The notes under the pieces: model-generated | The model's input: only the letters and a program-made list of their open reading frames with translations | What the model was told of the DNA's origin: nothing | Database searches by the model: none | In this document: piece after piece, positions 30,988 to 40,572 of the stretch | Layout of the letters: each line of letters begins with the position of its first letter | How positions within the stretch are numbered: the stretch's first letter is position 1 | NCBI GenBank assembly: GCA_027692465.1 | Contig: JAQEYU010000003.1 | Coordinates: 186,001 to 250,000, forward strand | Direction of reading: 5' to 3' | DNA from: Enterococcaceae bacterium OF42-14pH9A | GTDB taxonomy: Bacteria > Bacillota > Bacilli > Lactobacillales > Enterococcaceae | Length of the DNA stretch: 64,000 bases | Translations under genes and position numbers: made by a program

Positions 30988-31428
30988 GTGGAACCTGATT
31001 TGAAAAATGTCAACGACTATCTGGTAAGTGTGTTCAATGACATCCTGGTGATCGAAGAGTCGGAGCTGAAAAAGTCCGAGTTCAAGGATCTGTCCATCAC
31101 AGAGATGCACACCATCGAAGCAATCGGTATGTACAAAAAGAAAACGACTTCCGAGGTGGCTAAAGAGCTGCAGATTACAGTCGGCACTCTGACCACTGCC
31201 ATCAATCGCCTGGTCAAGAAGGGCTATGTGGAACGGATCCGCTCAGAGGATGATCGACGGGTCGTGAAGCTGGGACTCACTAAAAAGGGCAAACTGCTTT
31301 TTCGGGTCCATCAGTATTTTCATCGACAAATGATCAAAAATGTTCTAAAAGACATGGCACCGGAAGAAGAAGCAGCATTATTGAAAGCCTTAAAGAATCT
31401 GCATGATTTTTTACAGGAATATAAGTGA
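30988..31428 (+). CDS. fabT: MarR-family regulator of fatty acid synthesis, FabT
   Basis: 146-residue winged-helix repressor. The recognition region TTSEVAKELQITVGTLTTAI and the wing SEDDRRVVKLGLTKKG (conserved DDRR) are typical of MarR proteins, and the first-gene position in the fab operon with FabT boxes in its promoter identifies it. FabT uses acyl-ACP as corepressor. The start is a GTG after AGGTGGTGA; upstream in-frame codons would run through the operators. fabH follows 8 bp after the stop. Confidence 0.93.
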   Translation: MEPDLKNVNDYLVSVFNDILVIEESELKKSEFKDLSITEMHTIEAIGMYKKKTTSEVAKELQITVGTLTTAINRLVKKGYVERIRSEDDRRVVKLGLTKKGKLLFRVHQYFHRQMIKNVLKDMAPEEEAALLKALKNLHDFLQEYK

Positions 31429-31436
31429 GTGATGAG

Positions 31437-32408
31437 ATGGAAAATTACGCAAAAATCACAGCAACTGCCAGTTACGTGCCGCGGTTGACCGTGACAAATG
31501 ACGACTTGGCTCAGATCATGGATACTTCTGATGAATGGATTGCCTCTCGCACCGGAATCAAAGAAAGACGGATTGCCACAGACCAGAATACGTCCGCTCT
31601 ATGTACGGCAGTGGCCGAAAAACTCTTGGCAACTGCTGAGATCACAGCCGACCAATTGGATTTTATTTTGGTGGCTACAATGTCCCCGGATTATCTGTCT
31701 CCCTCGACAGCTTGTATCGTTCAGGGAAACATCGGAGCGGCCAATGCCTTTGCTTTTGATCTTTCCGCCGCTTGTTCCGGCTTTGTCTATGCCTTGTCAA
31801 TGGCAGATAAATTAATCCGTACCGGCTCTAAAAGGGGCCTGGTGATCGGCGGTGAAGTCTTGTCGAAGGTCATCGACTGGCAGGACCGCAGCACAGCCGT
31901 CCTGTTCGGGGACGGAGCAGCCGGTGTGTTAGTGGAAAACGGTGGCGTTCGTCCCTTGATCCAAAAAGAACAGCTGTCAGCAGACGGGAGCCGAGGACAG
32001 GCACTGACTTCGGGATTTCGCAACAATCACAGTCCTTTTGCAGCGGAGATGATTCCTGAAAGCGAACAGCTGACGATGGACGGCCGGGGAATTTTTGATT
32101 TCGTTACACGAGATGTCGTACGTTCAATTGGGAAACTTTTAGCAGACGATTTGACGACGGTGGACTACTTCTTGTTTCATCAGGCCAATTCTCGGATCCT
32201 CGACAAGGTGGCTCGCAAGCTGAAAGTTCCGCGGGAGCTGTTTTTACAAAATATGGATCGCTATGGCAATACGTCCGGAGCCACAATCCCGCTCTTGTTG
32301 GACGAAGCGGTCGCAAACAAAACGCTGACGTTGGGCAGCGGCCAAAAAGTGGTGTTATCAGGATTTGGCGGCGGCTTGACTTGGGGGACTCTCCTGGTCA
32401 GCCTCTGA
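31437..32408 (+). CDS. fabH: 3-oxoacyl-ACP synthase III
   Basis: 323 residues. It starts fatty acid synthesis by condensing acetyl-CoA (or branched acyl-CoA) with malonyl-ACP. The Cys-His-Asn triad is Cys113 (AACSGFVYAL), His248 (HQANSRI) and Asn278 (GNTS). The C-terminal FGGGLTWG is intact. I use the ATG at 31437, which gives the usual MxNYA-type N-terminus; a GTG four codons earlier overlaps the fabT stop. Translationally coupled to fabT. Confidence 0.95.
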   Translation: MENYAKITATASYVPRLTVTNDDLAQIMDTSDEWIASRTGIKERRIATDQNTSALCTAVAEKLLATAEITADQLDFILVATMSPDYLSPSTACIVQGNIGAANAFAFDLSAACSGFVYALSMADKLIRTGSKRGLVIGGEVLSKVIDWQDRSTAVLFGDGAAGVLVENGGVRPLIQKEQLSADGSRGQALTSGFRNNHSPFAAEMIPESEQLTMDGRGIFDFVTRDVVRSIGKLLADDLTTVDYFLFHQANSRILDKVARKLKVPRELFLQNMDRYGNTSGATIPLLLDEAVANKTLTLGSGQKVVLSGFGGGLTWGTLLVSL

Positions 32409-32423
32409 CACCTGTTCACAGTC

Positions 32424-32581
32424 GGGTATGACTGAAAATTGCAATGACGGCTATTTTTGATTCTTTTGCCGAGATTGGCACTGTAGATGCTCACTTATGG
32501 ACCTCATGAGTGTCCTTTACTCCCAATTTTTAGCAGAAGCGCTCAAAAATCAGTATGTTATGAAGTTTTTAGACATTCCCT
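32424..32581 (-). repeat. Dispersed 160-bp inverted-repeat element, copy G, inside the fab operon
   Basis: GGGTATGACTGAAAATTGCA at the left and GAAGTTTTTAGACATTCCC at the right, with GCACTGTAGATGCTCACTTA and TTTACTCCCAATTTT between. It is clearly the same family but more diverged. It separates fabH from acpP, which otherwise read as one operon. Confidence 0.7.
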
Positions 32582-32625
32582 GATAAATAAAAAATAAAAA
32601 CAAAAAAGATAATGGAGGAACACTC

Positions 32626-32850
32626 ATGGTATTCGAAAAAATTCAAGCAATCGTAGCAGAAGAATTAGGTAAAGAAAAAGACGAAATCCAACTGACCACC
32701 AACATCCAAGAAGATCTGGAAGCTGACAGTCTGGACTTGTTCCAAATCATCAATGAGATCGAAGACGAATTCGATGTGAAGATCGAAACCGAAGAAGGCA
32801 TCAAAACAGTTGCCGATCTGGTGAAATATGTAGAAGCGCAACAAGCTTAA
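32626..32850 (+). CDS. acpP: Acyl carrier protein
   Basis: 74-residue acidic ACP. The phosphopantetheine attachment Ser35 is in EADSLDLFQ, and helices II-III read [17 protein letters not shown], as in Gram-positive ACPs. Start after AATGGAGGAA. It carries the growing acyl chain through all Fab enzymes encoded downstream. In E. faecalis fabK follows acpP; here a 164-bp spacer leads straight to fabD. Confidence 0.96.
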   Translation: MVFEKIQAIVAEELGKEKDEIQLTTNIQEDLEADSLDLFQIINEIEDEFDVKIETEEGIKTVADLVKYVEAQQA

Positions 32851-33014
32851 ACCGGCGGGATCGTAGGGACACCAGTTGAAACAGCCCTTCAAGGTTCTTT
32901 TCAGCTTGTCGCTGCGAACCCTTTTCTTGTAATGGAAGAAAGCCTGACGTTTTCTTCTATTATAAGGAAATGAAAACATAGGATGTAAAACATACAGAGC
33001 ATAAGGAGCAGCCG

Positions 33015-33947
33015 ATGAAAACAGCATTTTTATTCAGCGGGCAAGGTGCCCAGTATACCGGAATGGGACAGGCGTTTTATGATACCGAGACAATGATGAA
33101 GCAGACAGTCGATCAAGCCTCGGAGATCCTCGGATATGATATGGCGGCATTGTGTTTTGATGATGCCAACCAGGAAAAGCTTAATCAGACGGAATATACG
33201 CAGCCGGCGATCTTGACTGTCAGTGTCGGCATGTGGCGAATCTTAGAAGCTAACGGTATCACTGCCGCTGCTGTGGCCGGTCTCAGTTTGGGGGAATATA
33301 CTGCCCTGGTGGCAAGCGGTGCGCTGAGCTTTGCCGATGCAGTCGCTCTGGTAGCTAAGCGGGGCAGCTACATGGCAACGGCAGCACCAAAAGGAACCGG
33401 GAAGATGGTGGCCGTGATGAATGCCGATCCGGCTGTGATTGAAGCCTGCTGCAAAGAGGCTGCGACTGTCGGTATCGTTTCGCCGGCTAATTATAATACA
33501 CCGCAACAAATCGTCATCGGCGGTGAGGTGGCAGCTGTCGACAAAGCTGTTGAATTGTTGAAAGCAAGCGGTGTCAAACGGCTGATCGAACTGAATGTCA
33601 GCGGACCTTTTCATACCGCTTTGTTGAAGCCGGCTGCTGAAAAACTGAAGACTGCTTTGGCAGAGGTGGTGTTTCAGGAGCCGAAAGTCCCGGTGATCAG
33701 CAATACGACAGCCCAAGTGATGAAACACGACCAGATCAAAACGCTGTTGGAGCAGCAGGTGATGTCACCGGTGCGATTTTATGACAGCGTAGCGACACTG
33801 AAAAACCTGGGTGTAGGACGTGTTATTGAGATCGGTCCGGGGAAAACACTCACCGGCTTTATGAAGAAAATCGATAAGACCATTGCTGTGGCTCGAGTGG
33901 AAGATCCTGCGACTTTGGCAGAGACCCTCGCGGCGGTTACGGCATAA
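33015..33947 (+). CDS. fabD: Malonyl-CoA:ACP transacylase
   Basis: 310 residues, normal length. It moves malonyl from CoA to ACP. The nucleophile elbow is GLSLGEY with Ser91, the N-terminal FSGQGAQYTGMG oxyanion loop and the catalytic His in GPFHTALL (about residue 200) are present, and the tail holds EIGPGKTLTG. AAGGAG site. It is 12 bp from fabG. Confidence 0.96.
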   Translation: MKTAFLFSGQGAQYTGMGQAFYDTETMMKQTVDQASEILGYDMAALCFDDANQEKLNQTEYTQPAILTVSVGMWRILEANGITAAAVAGLSLGEYTALVASGALSFADAVALVAKRGSYMATAAPKGTGKMVAVMNADPAVIEACCKEAATVGIVSPANYNTPQQIVIGGEVAAVDKAVELLKASGVKRLIELNVSGPFHTALLKPAAEKLKTALAEVVFQEPKVPVISNTTAQVMKHDQIKTLLEQQVMSPVRFYDSVATLKNLGVGRVIEIGPGKTLTGFMKKIDKTIAVARVEDPATLAETLAAVTA

Positions 33948-33959
33948 GCGGAGGATAAT

Positions 33960-34697
33960 ATGGAATTACAAGGGAAAAATGTTTTTATCACCGGTTCTAC
34001 CAGAGGGATCGGTTGGGGGATCGCCGAGGCCTTTGCCAAAGAAGGCTGTCATGTCGTTCTTAACGGTCGGGGACCGGTTGCCGAGGAACTGATCACAAAG
34101 ATCGAAGCCTATGGTGTGAACTGTATCGGGATTTCCGGTGATATCGCCGACTTTGCCAAAGCCGGCCAGCTGCTCGCTGAAGCAGAAGAGAAATTGGGGC
34201 CAATCCATATTTTGGTCAACAATGCCGGTATCACCAACGATAAGCTGCTTTTGCGGATGACAGACGAGGATTTTGACAGTGTGTTGAAGATCAATCTCGG
34301 CGGTACCTTTAATATGACACAACAGGTCCTGAAAAAAATGATGAAGCGGAAAGCCGGAGTGATCATCAATCTCGCCTCCGTTTCCGGCCAGATGGGAAAT
34401 ATGGGGCAAGCCAATTATGCAGCTTCCAAAGCCGGTGTGGTAGGGTTCACCAAGTCCGCTGCCCGGGAAGCAGCCGCTCGCGGAATCACTGTAAATGCGA
34501 TTGCACCAGGTTTTATTGAAACAGAAATGACCGCAGTGCTCTCTGACAAAGTCAAAGAAACTGCGACCCAGAATATTCCGTTGAAGCGTTTCGGTCAAGT
34601 TGCCGAAGTGGCTGAAACGGCAGTCTTTTTAGCTAAAAATCCTTATATCACCGGCCAGGTTATCAATGTTGACGGCGGTATGGTAATGCAGGGTTAA
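33960..34697 (+). CDS. fabG: 3-oxoacyl-ACP reductase
   Basis: 245-residue short-chain dehydrogenase, NADPH-dependent, reducing 3-oxoacyl-ACP to 3-hydroxyacyl-ACP. TGSTRGIGWG (residues 11-20) binds NADPH; NNAG is at 87-90; the catalytic set is Ser140, Tyr153 and Lys157 (NYAASKAG). The end is the usual ITGQVINVDGGMVM. GGAGGATAAT site. Part of the tightly packed fabD-fabG-fabF block. Confidence 0.97.
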   Translation: MELQGKNVFITGSTRGIGWGIAEAFAKEGCHVVLNGRGPVAEELITKIEAYGVNCIGISGDIADFAKAGQLLAEAEEKLGPIHILVNNAGITNDKLLLRMTDEDFDSVLKINLGGTFNMTQQVLKKMMKRKAGVIINLASVSGQMGNMGQANYAASKAGVVGFTKSAAREAAARGITVNAIAPGFIETEMTAVLSDKVKETATQNIPLKRFGQVAEVAETAVFLAKNPYITGQVINVDGGMVMQG

Positions 34698-34715
34698 TCG
34701 AAAGGAGCAAGACAG

Positions 34716-35954
34716 ATGACACGAGTCGTGATTACAGGTTTCGGCGTAGCTTCCCCTATTGGTAACGATGCCGAAACATTTTTGGAAAGCTTGAAAAAAG
34801 GAAAAAACGGCTTAGGCCCGATCACCCGCTTTGATGCTTCTGAGACGGGAATTTCAGTGGCCGGTGAAATCAATGATTTCCCGCTGGAAAAATATTTTAT
34901 CAAAAAGGATACCAAGCGAATGGACCTGTTCTCGCTGTACGGGATCTATGCTGCTTTGGATGCGATGGCAATGGCCGGTTTAACCAAAGAAACGGTTGCA
35001 GATCCGGATCGTTTTGGTGTGATGGTTTCTTCCGGGATTGGTGGACTGCCTACGATTGAAGAGCAAGTCATCAAAATGCACGAAAAAGGTCCCAAGCGGG
35101 TCTCGCCGATGTTTGTTCCAATGTCCATCGTAAATATGGTTGCCGGCAATATTGCATTACGGGTAGGAGCCAAAGGAATCTGTACTTCGACAGTGACTGC
35201 TTGTGCTTCCGGTACCCATTCTATCGGGGAAGCTTTCCGCAATATCAAGCATGGCTATGCCGATGTGATGTTGGCTGGGGGAGCGGAAGCGTCGATTTGT
35301 GAAATCGGGATTGCCGGTTTCGCTTCCTTGACTGCTTTGACCTCAGAATCTGACGTGAATAAAGCTTCGGTTCCTTTTGACAGTTCCCGCTCCGGGTTTG
35401 TCATGGGGGAAGGGGCCGGTGTATTGATGCTGGAATCTTTGGAGCACGCGCAAAAACGGGGCGCTAAGATCTTGGGTGAAATCGTGGGCTATGGTGCCAA
35501 CTGCGACGCCTACCATATGACCGCTCCGACGCCTGACGGCTCAGGTGCCGGTAAAGCAATGAAGCTGGCAATGGGTGAAGCTGCTGTGACACCAGATGCA
35601 GTAGGCTATATCAATGCTCACGGCACGTCTACTCCGGCAAATGATAAAGCGGAAGCAAAAGCGATCCAATACGCTTTTGGCGAAGAATATAGAAATGTCT
35701 ATGTCAGCTCTACCAAATCCATGACCGGACATCTGCTGGGGGGAGCCGGCGGGGTGGAAGCTGTTGCGACTTTGCTGGCTTTAGCGGAGCAGTTCGTACC
35801 GCCGACCATCAATGTTACCCAACAGGATCCGGAAATTGACTTAAACGTAGTGAAAAACGAAGCTGTCGATACGGATCTGACTTATGGTATGAGCAACTCA
35901 TTAGGTTTCGGGGGACACAACGCTGTGATCTTGCTGAAACGTTGGGAGGACTAA
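34716..35954 (+). CDS. fabF: 3-oxoacyl-ACP synthase II
   Basis: 412-residue elongating condensing enzyme. Cys163 lies in TACASGTHSI, and the two active-site His lie in NAHGTSTP and KSMTGHLLGGAGG. The C-terminal SNSLGFGGHN loop gates acyl chain length. GAAAGGAG site, 18 bp after fabG and 2 bp before accB. In enterococci a second FabF (FabO) makes unsaturated chains; it is not in the window. Confidence 0.97.
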   Translation: MTRVVITGFGVASPIGNDAETFLESLKKGKNGLGPITRFDASETGISVAGEINDFPLEKYFIKKDTKRMDLFSLYGIYAALDAMAMAGLTKETVADPDRFGVMVSSGIGGLPTIEEQVIKMHEKGPKRVSPMFVPMSIVNMVAGNIALRVGAKGICTSTVTACASGTHSIGEAFRNIKHGYADVMLAGGAEASICEIGIAGFASLTALTSESDVNKASVPFDSSRSGFVMGEGAGVLMLESLEHAQKRGAKILGEIVGYGANCDAYHMTAPTPDGSGAGKAMKLAMGEAAVTPDAVGYINAHGTSTPANDKAEAKAIQYAFGEEYRNVYVSSTKSMTGHLLGGAGGVEAVATLLALAEQFVPPTINVTQQDPEIDLNVVKNEAVDTDLTYGMSNSLGFGGHNAVILLKRWED

Positions 35955-35956
35955 AA

Positions 35957-36466
35957 GTGGAAATCACTGAAATCAAAGATCTGTTGGCACAATTCGATAC
36001 GTCAAGTCTGACAGAGTTCGATCTGAAAGACGGAAGCTTCGAGTTGTACTTCAATAAAAATTCTGACAGTCGCAAGGGGACCGTGCCGCAAACTGCGAGT
36101 CAATCCCAGGCGCCTGTTACAGGAGCCGTTCCCGCAGCCCCGGTTGCGACTAACCATTTAGCGGAAAAAGCACTGGTATCCAATGAATCGCTGCCTCAGA
36201 CGGCTCCAGCTCCCCTTCAAGCAGAAGGTACAGCCATTGCTTCACCGGTAGTCGGGATTGTTTATTTACAGCCGTCACCGGATAAGCCGGCTTTCAAAGC
36301 AGTAGGCGACCGGGTGAAAAAAGGTGAAGTTGTCTGTATTATTGAGGCGATGAAAGTCATGAACGAGATAACTTCCGATATCGAAGGTGAGATCACAGCG
36401 GTTCTGGTGGAAAATGAGCAGGTAGTGGAATTTAACCAGCCGCTATTCAAAGTGAAAGAAGGATAA
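35957..36466 (+). CDS. accB: Acetyl-CoA carboxylase biotin carboxyl carrier protein
   Basis: 169 residues. An N-terminal domain (1-40), a Pro/Ala-rich linker (about 43-88) and a biotinyl domain (about 94-169) with biotin on Lys133 in EAMKVMNE and the thumb region [16 protein letters not shown]. The start is a GTG after GGAGGAC, 2 bp after the fabF stop; this implies coupled translation. It shuttles carboxyl groups between AccC and AccAD. Confidence 0.95.
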   Translation: MEITEIKDLLAQFDTSSLTEFDLKDGSFELYFNKNSDSRKGTVPQTASQSQAPVTGAVPAAPVATNHLAEKALVSNESLPQTAPAPLQAEGTAIASPVVGIVYLQPSPDKPAFKAVGDRVKKGEVVCIIEAMKVMNEITSDIEGEITAVLVENEQVVEFNQPLFKVKEG

Positions 36467-36471
36467 CTCCA

Positions 36472-36900
36472 ATGAGCGTTATGACTATTGAAGAAATTAA
36501 AGCAATTATTCCTCATCGCTACCCATTTTTGCTGATTGACCGAGTTGAAGAACTGGAAGCCGGCAAGAAAATCGTAGCTAAGAAAAACGTGACAGTCAAC
36601 GAGCCTTTCTTCCAAGGACATTTTCCGCAGGAGCCGGTCATGCCCGGCGTTTTAATCATCGAGGCACTGGCACAGGCCGGCGCAGTCGCACTGTTGTCTC
36701 TTGATGAATACAAAGGGAAAACCGCTTATTTCGGAGCTTTGGACAAAGCAAAATTCCGTAAAAAAGTCGTCCCCGGCGATACGTTGATGTTGGAAGTCGA
36801 GATCACCAAGATCAAAGGTCCGGCAGGTATCGGTAAAGGAATCGCTTATGTAGACGGCAAGAAGGCCTGCGAGGCGGAACTAACATTTATGATTGGCTAG
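36472..36900 (+). CDS. fabZ: 3-hydroxyacyl-ACP dehydratase
   Basis: 142-residue hot-dog-fold enzyme removing water from 3-hydroxyacyl-ACP. The catalytic pair is His50 ([13 protein letters not shown]) and Glu64 (IIEALAQAG). The C-terminal [17 protein letters not shown] strand is normal. GAAGGAT site 8 nt before the ATG. It is between accB and accC, as in E. faecalis. Whether it also isomerises (FabN type) cannot be told from the sequence alone. Confidence 0.96.
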   Translation: MSVMTIEEIKAIIPHRYPFLLIDRVEELEAGKKIVAKKNVTVNEPFFQGHFPQEPVMPGVLIIEALAQAGAVALLSLDEYKGKTAYFGALDKAKFRKKVVPGDTLMLEVEITKIKGPAGIGKGIAYVDGKKACEAELTFMIG

Positions 36901-36908
36901 GTGAACCT

Positions 36909-38273
36909 ATGTTTCAGAAAGTTTTGATCGCCAATCGTGGCGAGATCGCAGTCAGAGTTATCCGCGCTTGTCGCGAATTAGGTGTTCGGACAGTTGCGGT
37001 ATACTCCGAGGCCGATAAAGACGCTCTTCATACAGAACTGGCAGATGAAGCAATCTGCATCGGTCCGGCCAAAGCTGCCGACTCTTATTTGAACGTCACT
37101 CAGATTTTAAGTGCTGCCGTTGTCACTAACGCACAGGCCATCCATCCGGGATTCGGCTTTTTGTCGGAAAACAGCCGTTTTGCATCAATGTGCGAAGAAA
37201 TGAACATCACCTTCATCGGGCCGAAATCCGAAACTATCGATGCAATGGGTAATAAAATCAATGCTCGCAAGCTGATGATCGATGCCAAAGTACCGGTGAT
37301 CCCCGGAAGCGATGGGGTAATTTCCGATGTAGCAGAGGCATTGTCTGTTGCCGAGAAGATCGGCTATCCTGTGATGCTGAAAGCAGCAGCAGGGGGAGGC
37401 GGCAAAGGAATCCGGAAAGTTTTGACTGCCGCTGAGTTGCCGCAGCATTTTGCTTCGGCACAGCAAGAAGCAAAGGCCGCTTTTGGTAATGATGACATGT
37501 ATTTGGAAAAAATCATTTATCCGGCTCGGCACATCGAAGTCCAGATCCTGGGGGATGATTTCGGCCAGGTGATCCATCTGGGGGAACGAGACTGTTCATT
37601 GCAGCGGAACAACCAAAAAGTTTTGGAGGAATCCCCTTCGATTGTGATCTCTGAGGAAAAGCGTCAAGCAATCGGAGGAGCAGCCGTACGGGCGGCCAAA
37701 GCAGTCGGTTATCGTAATGCCGGTACAATCGAGTTTCTGATGGATCAGGCGGGGGCTTTCTATTTTATGGAAATGAACACCCGGATCCAGGTGGAGCATC
37801 CTATCACTGAAATGGTGACAGGGGTTGATCTGGTGAAAAAACAGTTGGAGATTGCCAGCGGAGAACCGTTGGGCTTGCAGCAAGAGGATATCACATTGAG
37901 CGGACATGCGATTGAGTGCCGGATCAATGCGGAAAATCCGGCCTTCAATTTTGCACCTTCACCGGGCACGATCCGCAATCTTTTTCTACCCAGCGGCGGG
38001 TTGGGTCTGCGGGTAGATTCCGGAATGTATTCCGGCTACACGATCCCGCCTTACTATGATTCGATGATTGCTAAAATTATCGTTCACGGTGCCAACCGTT
38101 TTGAGGCGCTGATGAAAATGCAGCGAGCGCTGGGGGAATTGGTGACAGACGGTGTCATCACCAATGCTGACTTCCAGATGGATCTCATCAGTCATCCGCA
38201 GGTTGTGGCCGGTGATTATGATACTGCCTTTTTACAGGAAATCTTTTTGCCGGACTGGACTCCGGAGGTTTGA
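36909..38273 (+). CDS. accC: Acetyl-CoA carboxylase biotin carboxylase subunit
   Basis: 454-residue ATP-grasp enzyme carboxylating biotin on AccB. The N-terminal KVLIANRGEIAVRVIRACRE, the glycine-rich AAAGGGGKGI loop, the EMNTRIQVEHPITEMVTG active-site block and RDCSLQRNNQKVLEESPS are all intact. AGGTGA site, 8 bp after fabZ. A 182-bp spacer with a hairpin follows before accD. Confidence 0.97.
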   Translation: MFQKVLIANRGEIAVRVIRACRELGVRTVAVYSEADKDALHTELADEAICIGPAKAADSYLNVTQILSAAVVTNAQAIHPGFGFLSENSRFASMCEEMNITFIGPKSETIDAMGNKINARKLMIDAKVPVIPGSDGVISDVAEALSVAEKIGYPVMLKAAAGGGGKGIRKVLTAAELPQHFASAQQEAKAAFGNDDMYLEKIIYPARHIEVQILGDDFGQVIHLGERDCSLQRNNQKVLEESPSIVISEEKRQAIGGAAVRAAKAVGYRNAGTIEFLMDQAGAFYFMEMNTRIQVEHPITEMVTGVDLVKKQLEIASGEPLGLQQEDITLSGHAIECRINAENPAFNFAPSPGTIRNLFLPSGGLGLRVDSGMYSGYTIPPYYDSMIAKIIVHGANRFEALMKMQRALGELVTDGVITNADFQMDLISHPQVVAGDYDTAFLQEIFLPDWTPEV

Positions 38274-38304
38274 TGAACCGGACGACAACTGTAACAAAAA
38301 AATT

Positions 38305-38340
38305 CGGACCGAACACGCTTATGAGCAGTCGGTCCGTCTT
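38305..38340 (+). terminator. Hairpin between accC and accD, possible attenuator
   Basis: CGGACCGA and TCGGTCCG form an 8-bp stem with a 16-nt loop followed by TCTTTTCC. It resembles a weak terminator inside the acc operon and may lower accDA expression. Confidence 0.55.
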
Positions 38341-38455
38341 TTCCGCTTGAAAGAGGGCGACTCGAATCAGGAGGATAATTCAGCAAAATCCCGATCAAGC
38401 TGCAGTTTCAGCTTTTTCTAAAGGGGACCGCCCTTTTGCGTTAGGAGGATGAGGG

Positions 38456-39343
38456 ATGGCATTATTCAAAAAAAAGAAAAACTACATTCGGATCAATCCC
38501 AACCGTGATGCAGTCACTGAGACTAGGACCAAAACAGAAGTGCCGGACAATCTGTGGGCGAAATGTCCAAATTGCAAGCACATGCTGTATACAAAGGATA
38601 TCGGTTTGGAGAAAGTCTGTCCCCACTGCGGCTATAATTTTCGGATTAGTGCTTGGGAACGTATTGCTATCACCATTGATGAAAAGAGCTTTGAGGAATG
38701 GGATACCGATATCGTGACCAAAGATCCGCTGGCCTTTCCCGGTTACCAGGAAAAAGTTGCGCAGATGCAGGAGAAGACCGGCCTTCATGAAGCTGTCCTG
38801 ACCGGGCGGGCGGTGATCAAAGAAGAACCGCTGGCCATCGGTATTATGGATTCTCATTTTATTATGGGGAGTATGGGAACAGTCGTCGGCGAAAAAGTCA
38901 CCCGTCTGTTTGAAAAAGCAACGAAAGAAGGCCTGCCGGTAGTGATCTTCACAGCATCCGGCGGGGCCCGGATGCAAGAAGGAATCTTTTCTTTGATGCA
39001 GATGGCAAAAATCTCTGCGGCAGTCAAGCGTCACAGTGAGGCCGGTCTGTTTTATCTGACCGTTTTGACTGATCCAACGACAGGCGGAGTAACAGCCAGT
39101 TTTGCGATGGAAGGCGATATCATCTTAGCCGAGCCGCAAAGTCTGATCGGTTTCGCCGGTCGCCGGGTCATCGAACAAACCATCAAACAAGAACTGCCGG
39201 AAGATTTCCAGAAGGCAGAATTTCTGTTGGAGCATGGCTTCGTTGACCAGATTGTACCCCGTACCCAGTTGCGGGAACGAATCTGGCAACTGCTGCAGTT
39301 CCACAATATGAAAGGGTGGAAATCAGATGACGACAGCAAATGA
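38456..39343 (+). CDS. accD: Acetyl-CoA carboxylase carboxyltransferase subunit beta
   Basis: 295 residues. The N-terminal zinc ribbon has Cys37, Cys40, Cys55 and Cys58 (CPNC...CPHC). The crotonase-fold carboxyltransferase core shows [12 protein letters not shown] and [27 protein letters not shown] site. It pairs with AccA to move the carboxyl group from biotin to acetyl-CoA. Its 3' end overlaps accA by 17 bp. Confidence 0.96.
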   Translation: MALFKKKKNYIRINPNRDAVTETRTKTEVPDNLWAKCPNCKHMLYTKDIGLEKVCPHCGYNFRISAWERIAITIDEKSFEEWDTDIVTKDPLAFPGYQEKVAQMQEKTGLHEAVLTGRAVIKEEPLAIGIMDSHFIMGSMGTVVGEKVTRLFEKATKEGLPVVIFTASGGARMQEGIFSLMQMAKISAAVKRHSEAGLFYLTVLTDPTTGGVTASFAMEGDIILAEPQSLIGFAGRRVIEQTIKQELPEDFQKAEFLLEHGFVDQIVPRTQLRERIWQLLQFHNMKGWKSDDDSK

Positions 39344-40109
39344 GATCGTCCAGTTGGCTCGAGGGAAAGATCGTCCGACAGCCTTGGAATTTTTTGCCGA
39401 GGTTTTTGACGGCTTTCAGGAATTTCATGGGGATCGCCTGTTTTCTGATGATGAAGCCATCGTTGGTGGGCTGGCACTTTTGGATCACAAGCCGGTGACG
39501 GTTATCGGTATCCAAAAAGGCCGTGACCTGAAAGAAAACCTGCAGCGCAATTTCGGTGCGCCGCATCCGGAAGGCTACCGCAAAGCTTTACGTCTGATGA
39601 AACAGGCGGAGAAGTTCCGCCGCCCGGTGATTACCTTCATCAATACCGCGGGTGCTTTCTGCGGGATTGGTGCGGAAGAGCGGGGTGAAGGAGAAGCCAT
39701 TGCCCGCAATTTGATGGAGATGTCGAATCTCACCGTACCGATCATTGCCATCATTATCGGTGAAGGCGGCAGCGGGGGAGCACTGGCATTGGCAGTCGGT
39801 GATGAAGTCTGGATGCTGGAACATTCCATCTATGCTATTTTGTCACCGGAGGGCTTTGCTTCGATCCTTTGGAAAGACGGCAGTCGGGCGGCAGAAGCGG
39901 CGGAATTGATGAAGATTACAGCTCATGAGCTGTATGATCTGGGCATCGTCGATAAAGTGATCGCTGAAACCAGCAGGGGCCATCAGATGGAACGTTCCCG
40001 GCTGATGCGAGATCTTCGAGTAGCCTTAACAAAGAAGCTGGCTGAGCTATCACAATTACCAACAGCAGACCTGCTGGAGAAGCGTTACCAGCGCTTTCGG
40101 CAATACTGA
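39327..40109 (+). CDS. accA: Acetyl-CoA carboxylase carboxyltransferase subunit alpha
   Basis: 260 residues, the short Gram-positive form. [26 protein letters not shown] and [33 protein letters not shown] (given here in part) are the CoA-binding oxyanion segments. It starts inside the accD end with AAAGGGTGG upstream, so the two subunits are translated together. Last gene of the operon, followed by a large terminator. Confidence 0.95.
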   Translation: MTTANEIVQLARGKDRPTALEFFAEVFDGFQEFHGDRLFSDDEAIVGGLALLDHKPVTVIGIQKGRDLKENLQRNFGAPHPEGYRKALRLMKQAEKFRRPVITFINTAGAFCGIGAEERGEGEAIARNLMEMSNLTVPIIAIIIGEGGSGGALALAVGDEVWMLEHSIYAILSPEGFASILWKDGSRAAEAAELMKITAHELYDLGIVDKVIAETSRGHQMERSRLMRDLRVALTKKLAELSQLPTADLLEKRYQRFRQY

Positions 40110-40121
40110 TTCGATCAAAGG

Positions 40122-40195
40122 AAGCCTTTGTTTTCTGACAACTGTCCGCCATAAGTTTGATGCGGCAGGCAGTTGTTGGAGAACAAGGCTTTTTT
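40122..40195 (+). terminator. Long terminator of the fab/acc operon
   Basis: AAGCCTTTGTTTTCTGACAACTG pairs, with small bulges, with CAGTTGTTGGAGAACAAGGCTT; an inner CCGCC / GCGG stem closes it; six Ts follow. Confidence 0.9.
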
Positions 40196-40572
40196 GTTTT
40201 AAAAAGAGTGGCTCGGAAATATTGATGCATTTTTTGACGAGAGCAGTGCGGCGTTATGAATATATCTACAGAGACCGAAATAGCCTATGCCTTATGCATG
40301 CAATAATTCATTCAGGTATAGCATACATCAAAAAAGAGGTGGAGAAGGCTGATTACCAGTTTTCCCCCTCTTTTTGATCTGGTAAGAATAAGGCAGGTGA
40401 ATATTACTCGTGAAAAGACATCCGGATCTTTCGTATATATTCGCAGCTGAAATAATGGATAATTATACAAGAATTGTTGAAAAATACGTGCAAACTAAAA
40501 AACAGTATGGTAGGATGTATATAATCACAAAAAGAAATGATATTTGTATATTTATTTAAAGGGGAGAATAAG
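40196..40572. other. Gap with a second terminator-like hairpin and importer leader
   Basis: AAAAAGAGGTGGAGAA and TTTTCCCCCTCTTTTT (40330-40376) form a stem with T-runs on both sides. The following AT-rich stretch has TATAAT at 40520-40525, 48 bp before the substrate-binding protein gene, without a clear -35 box. A minus-strand frame here is only a shadow. Confidence 0.55.
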
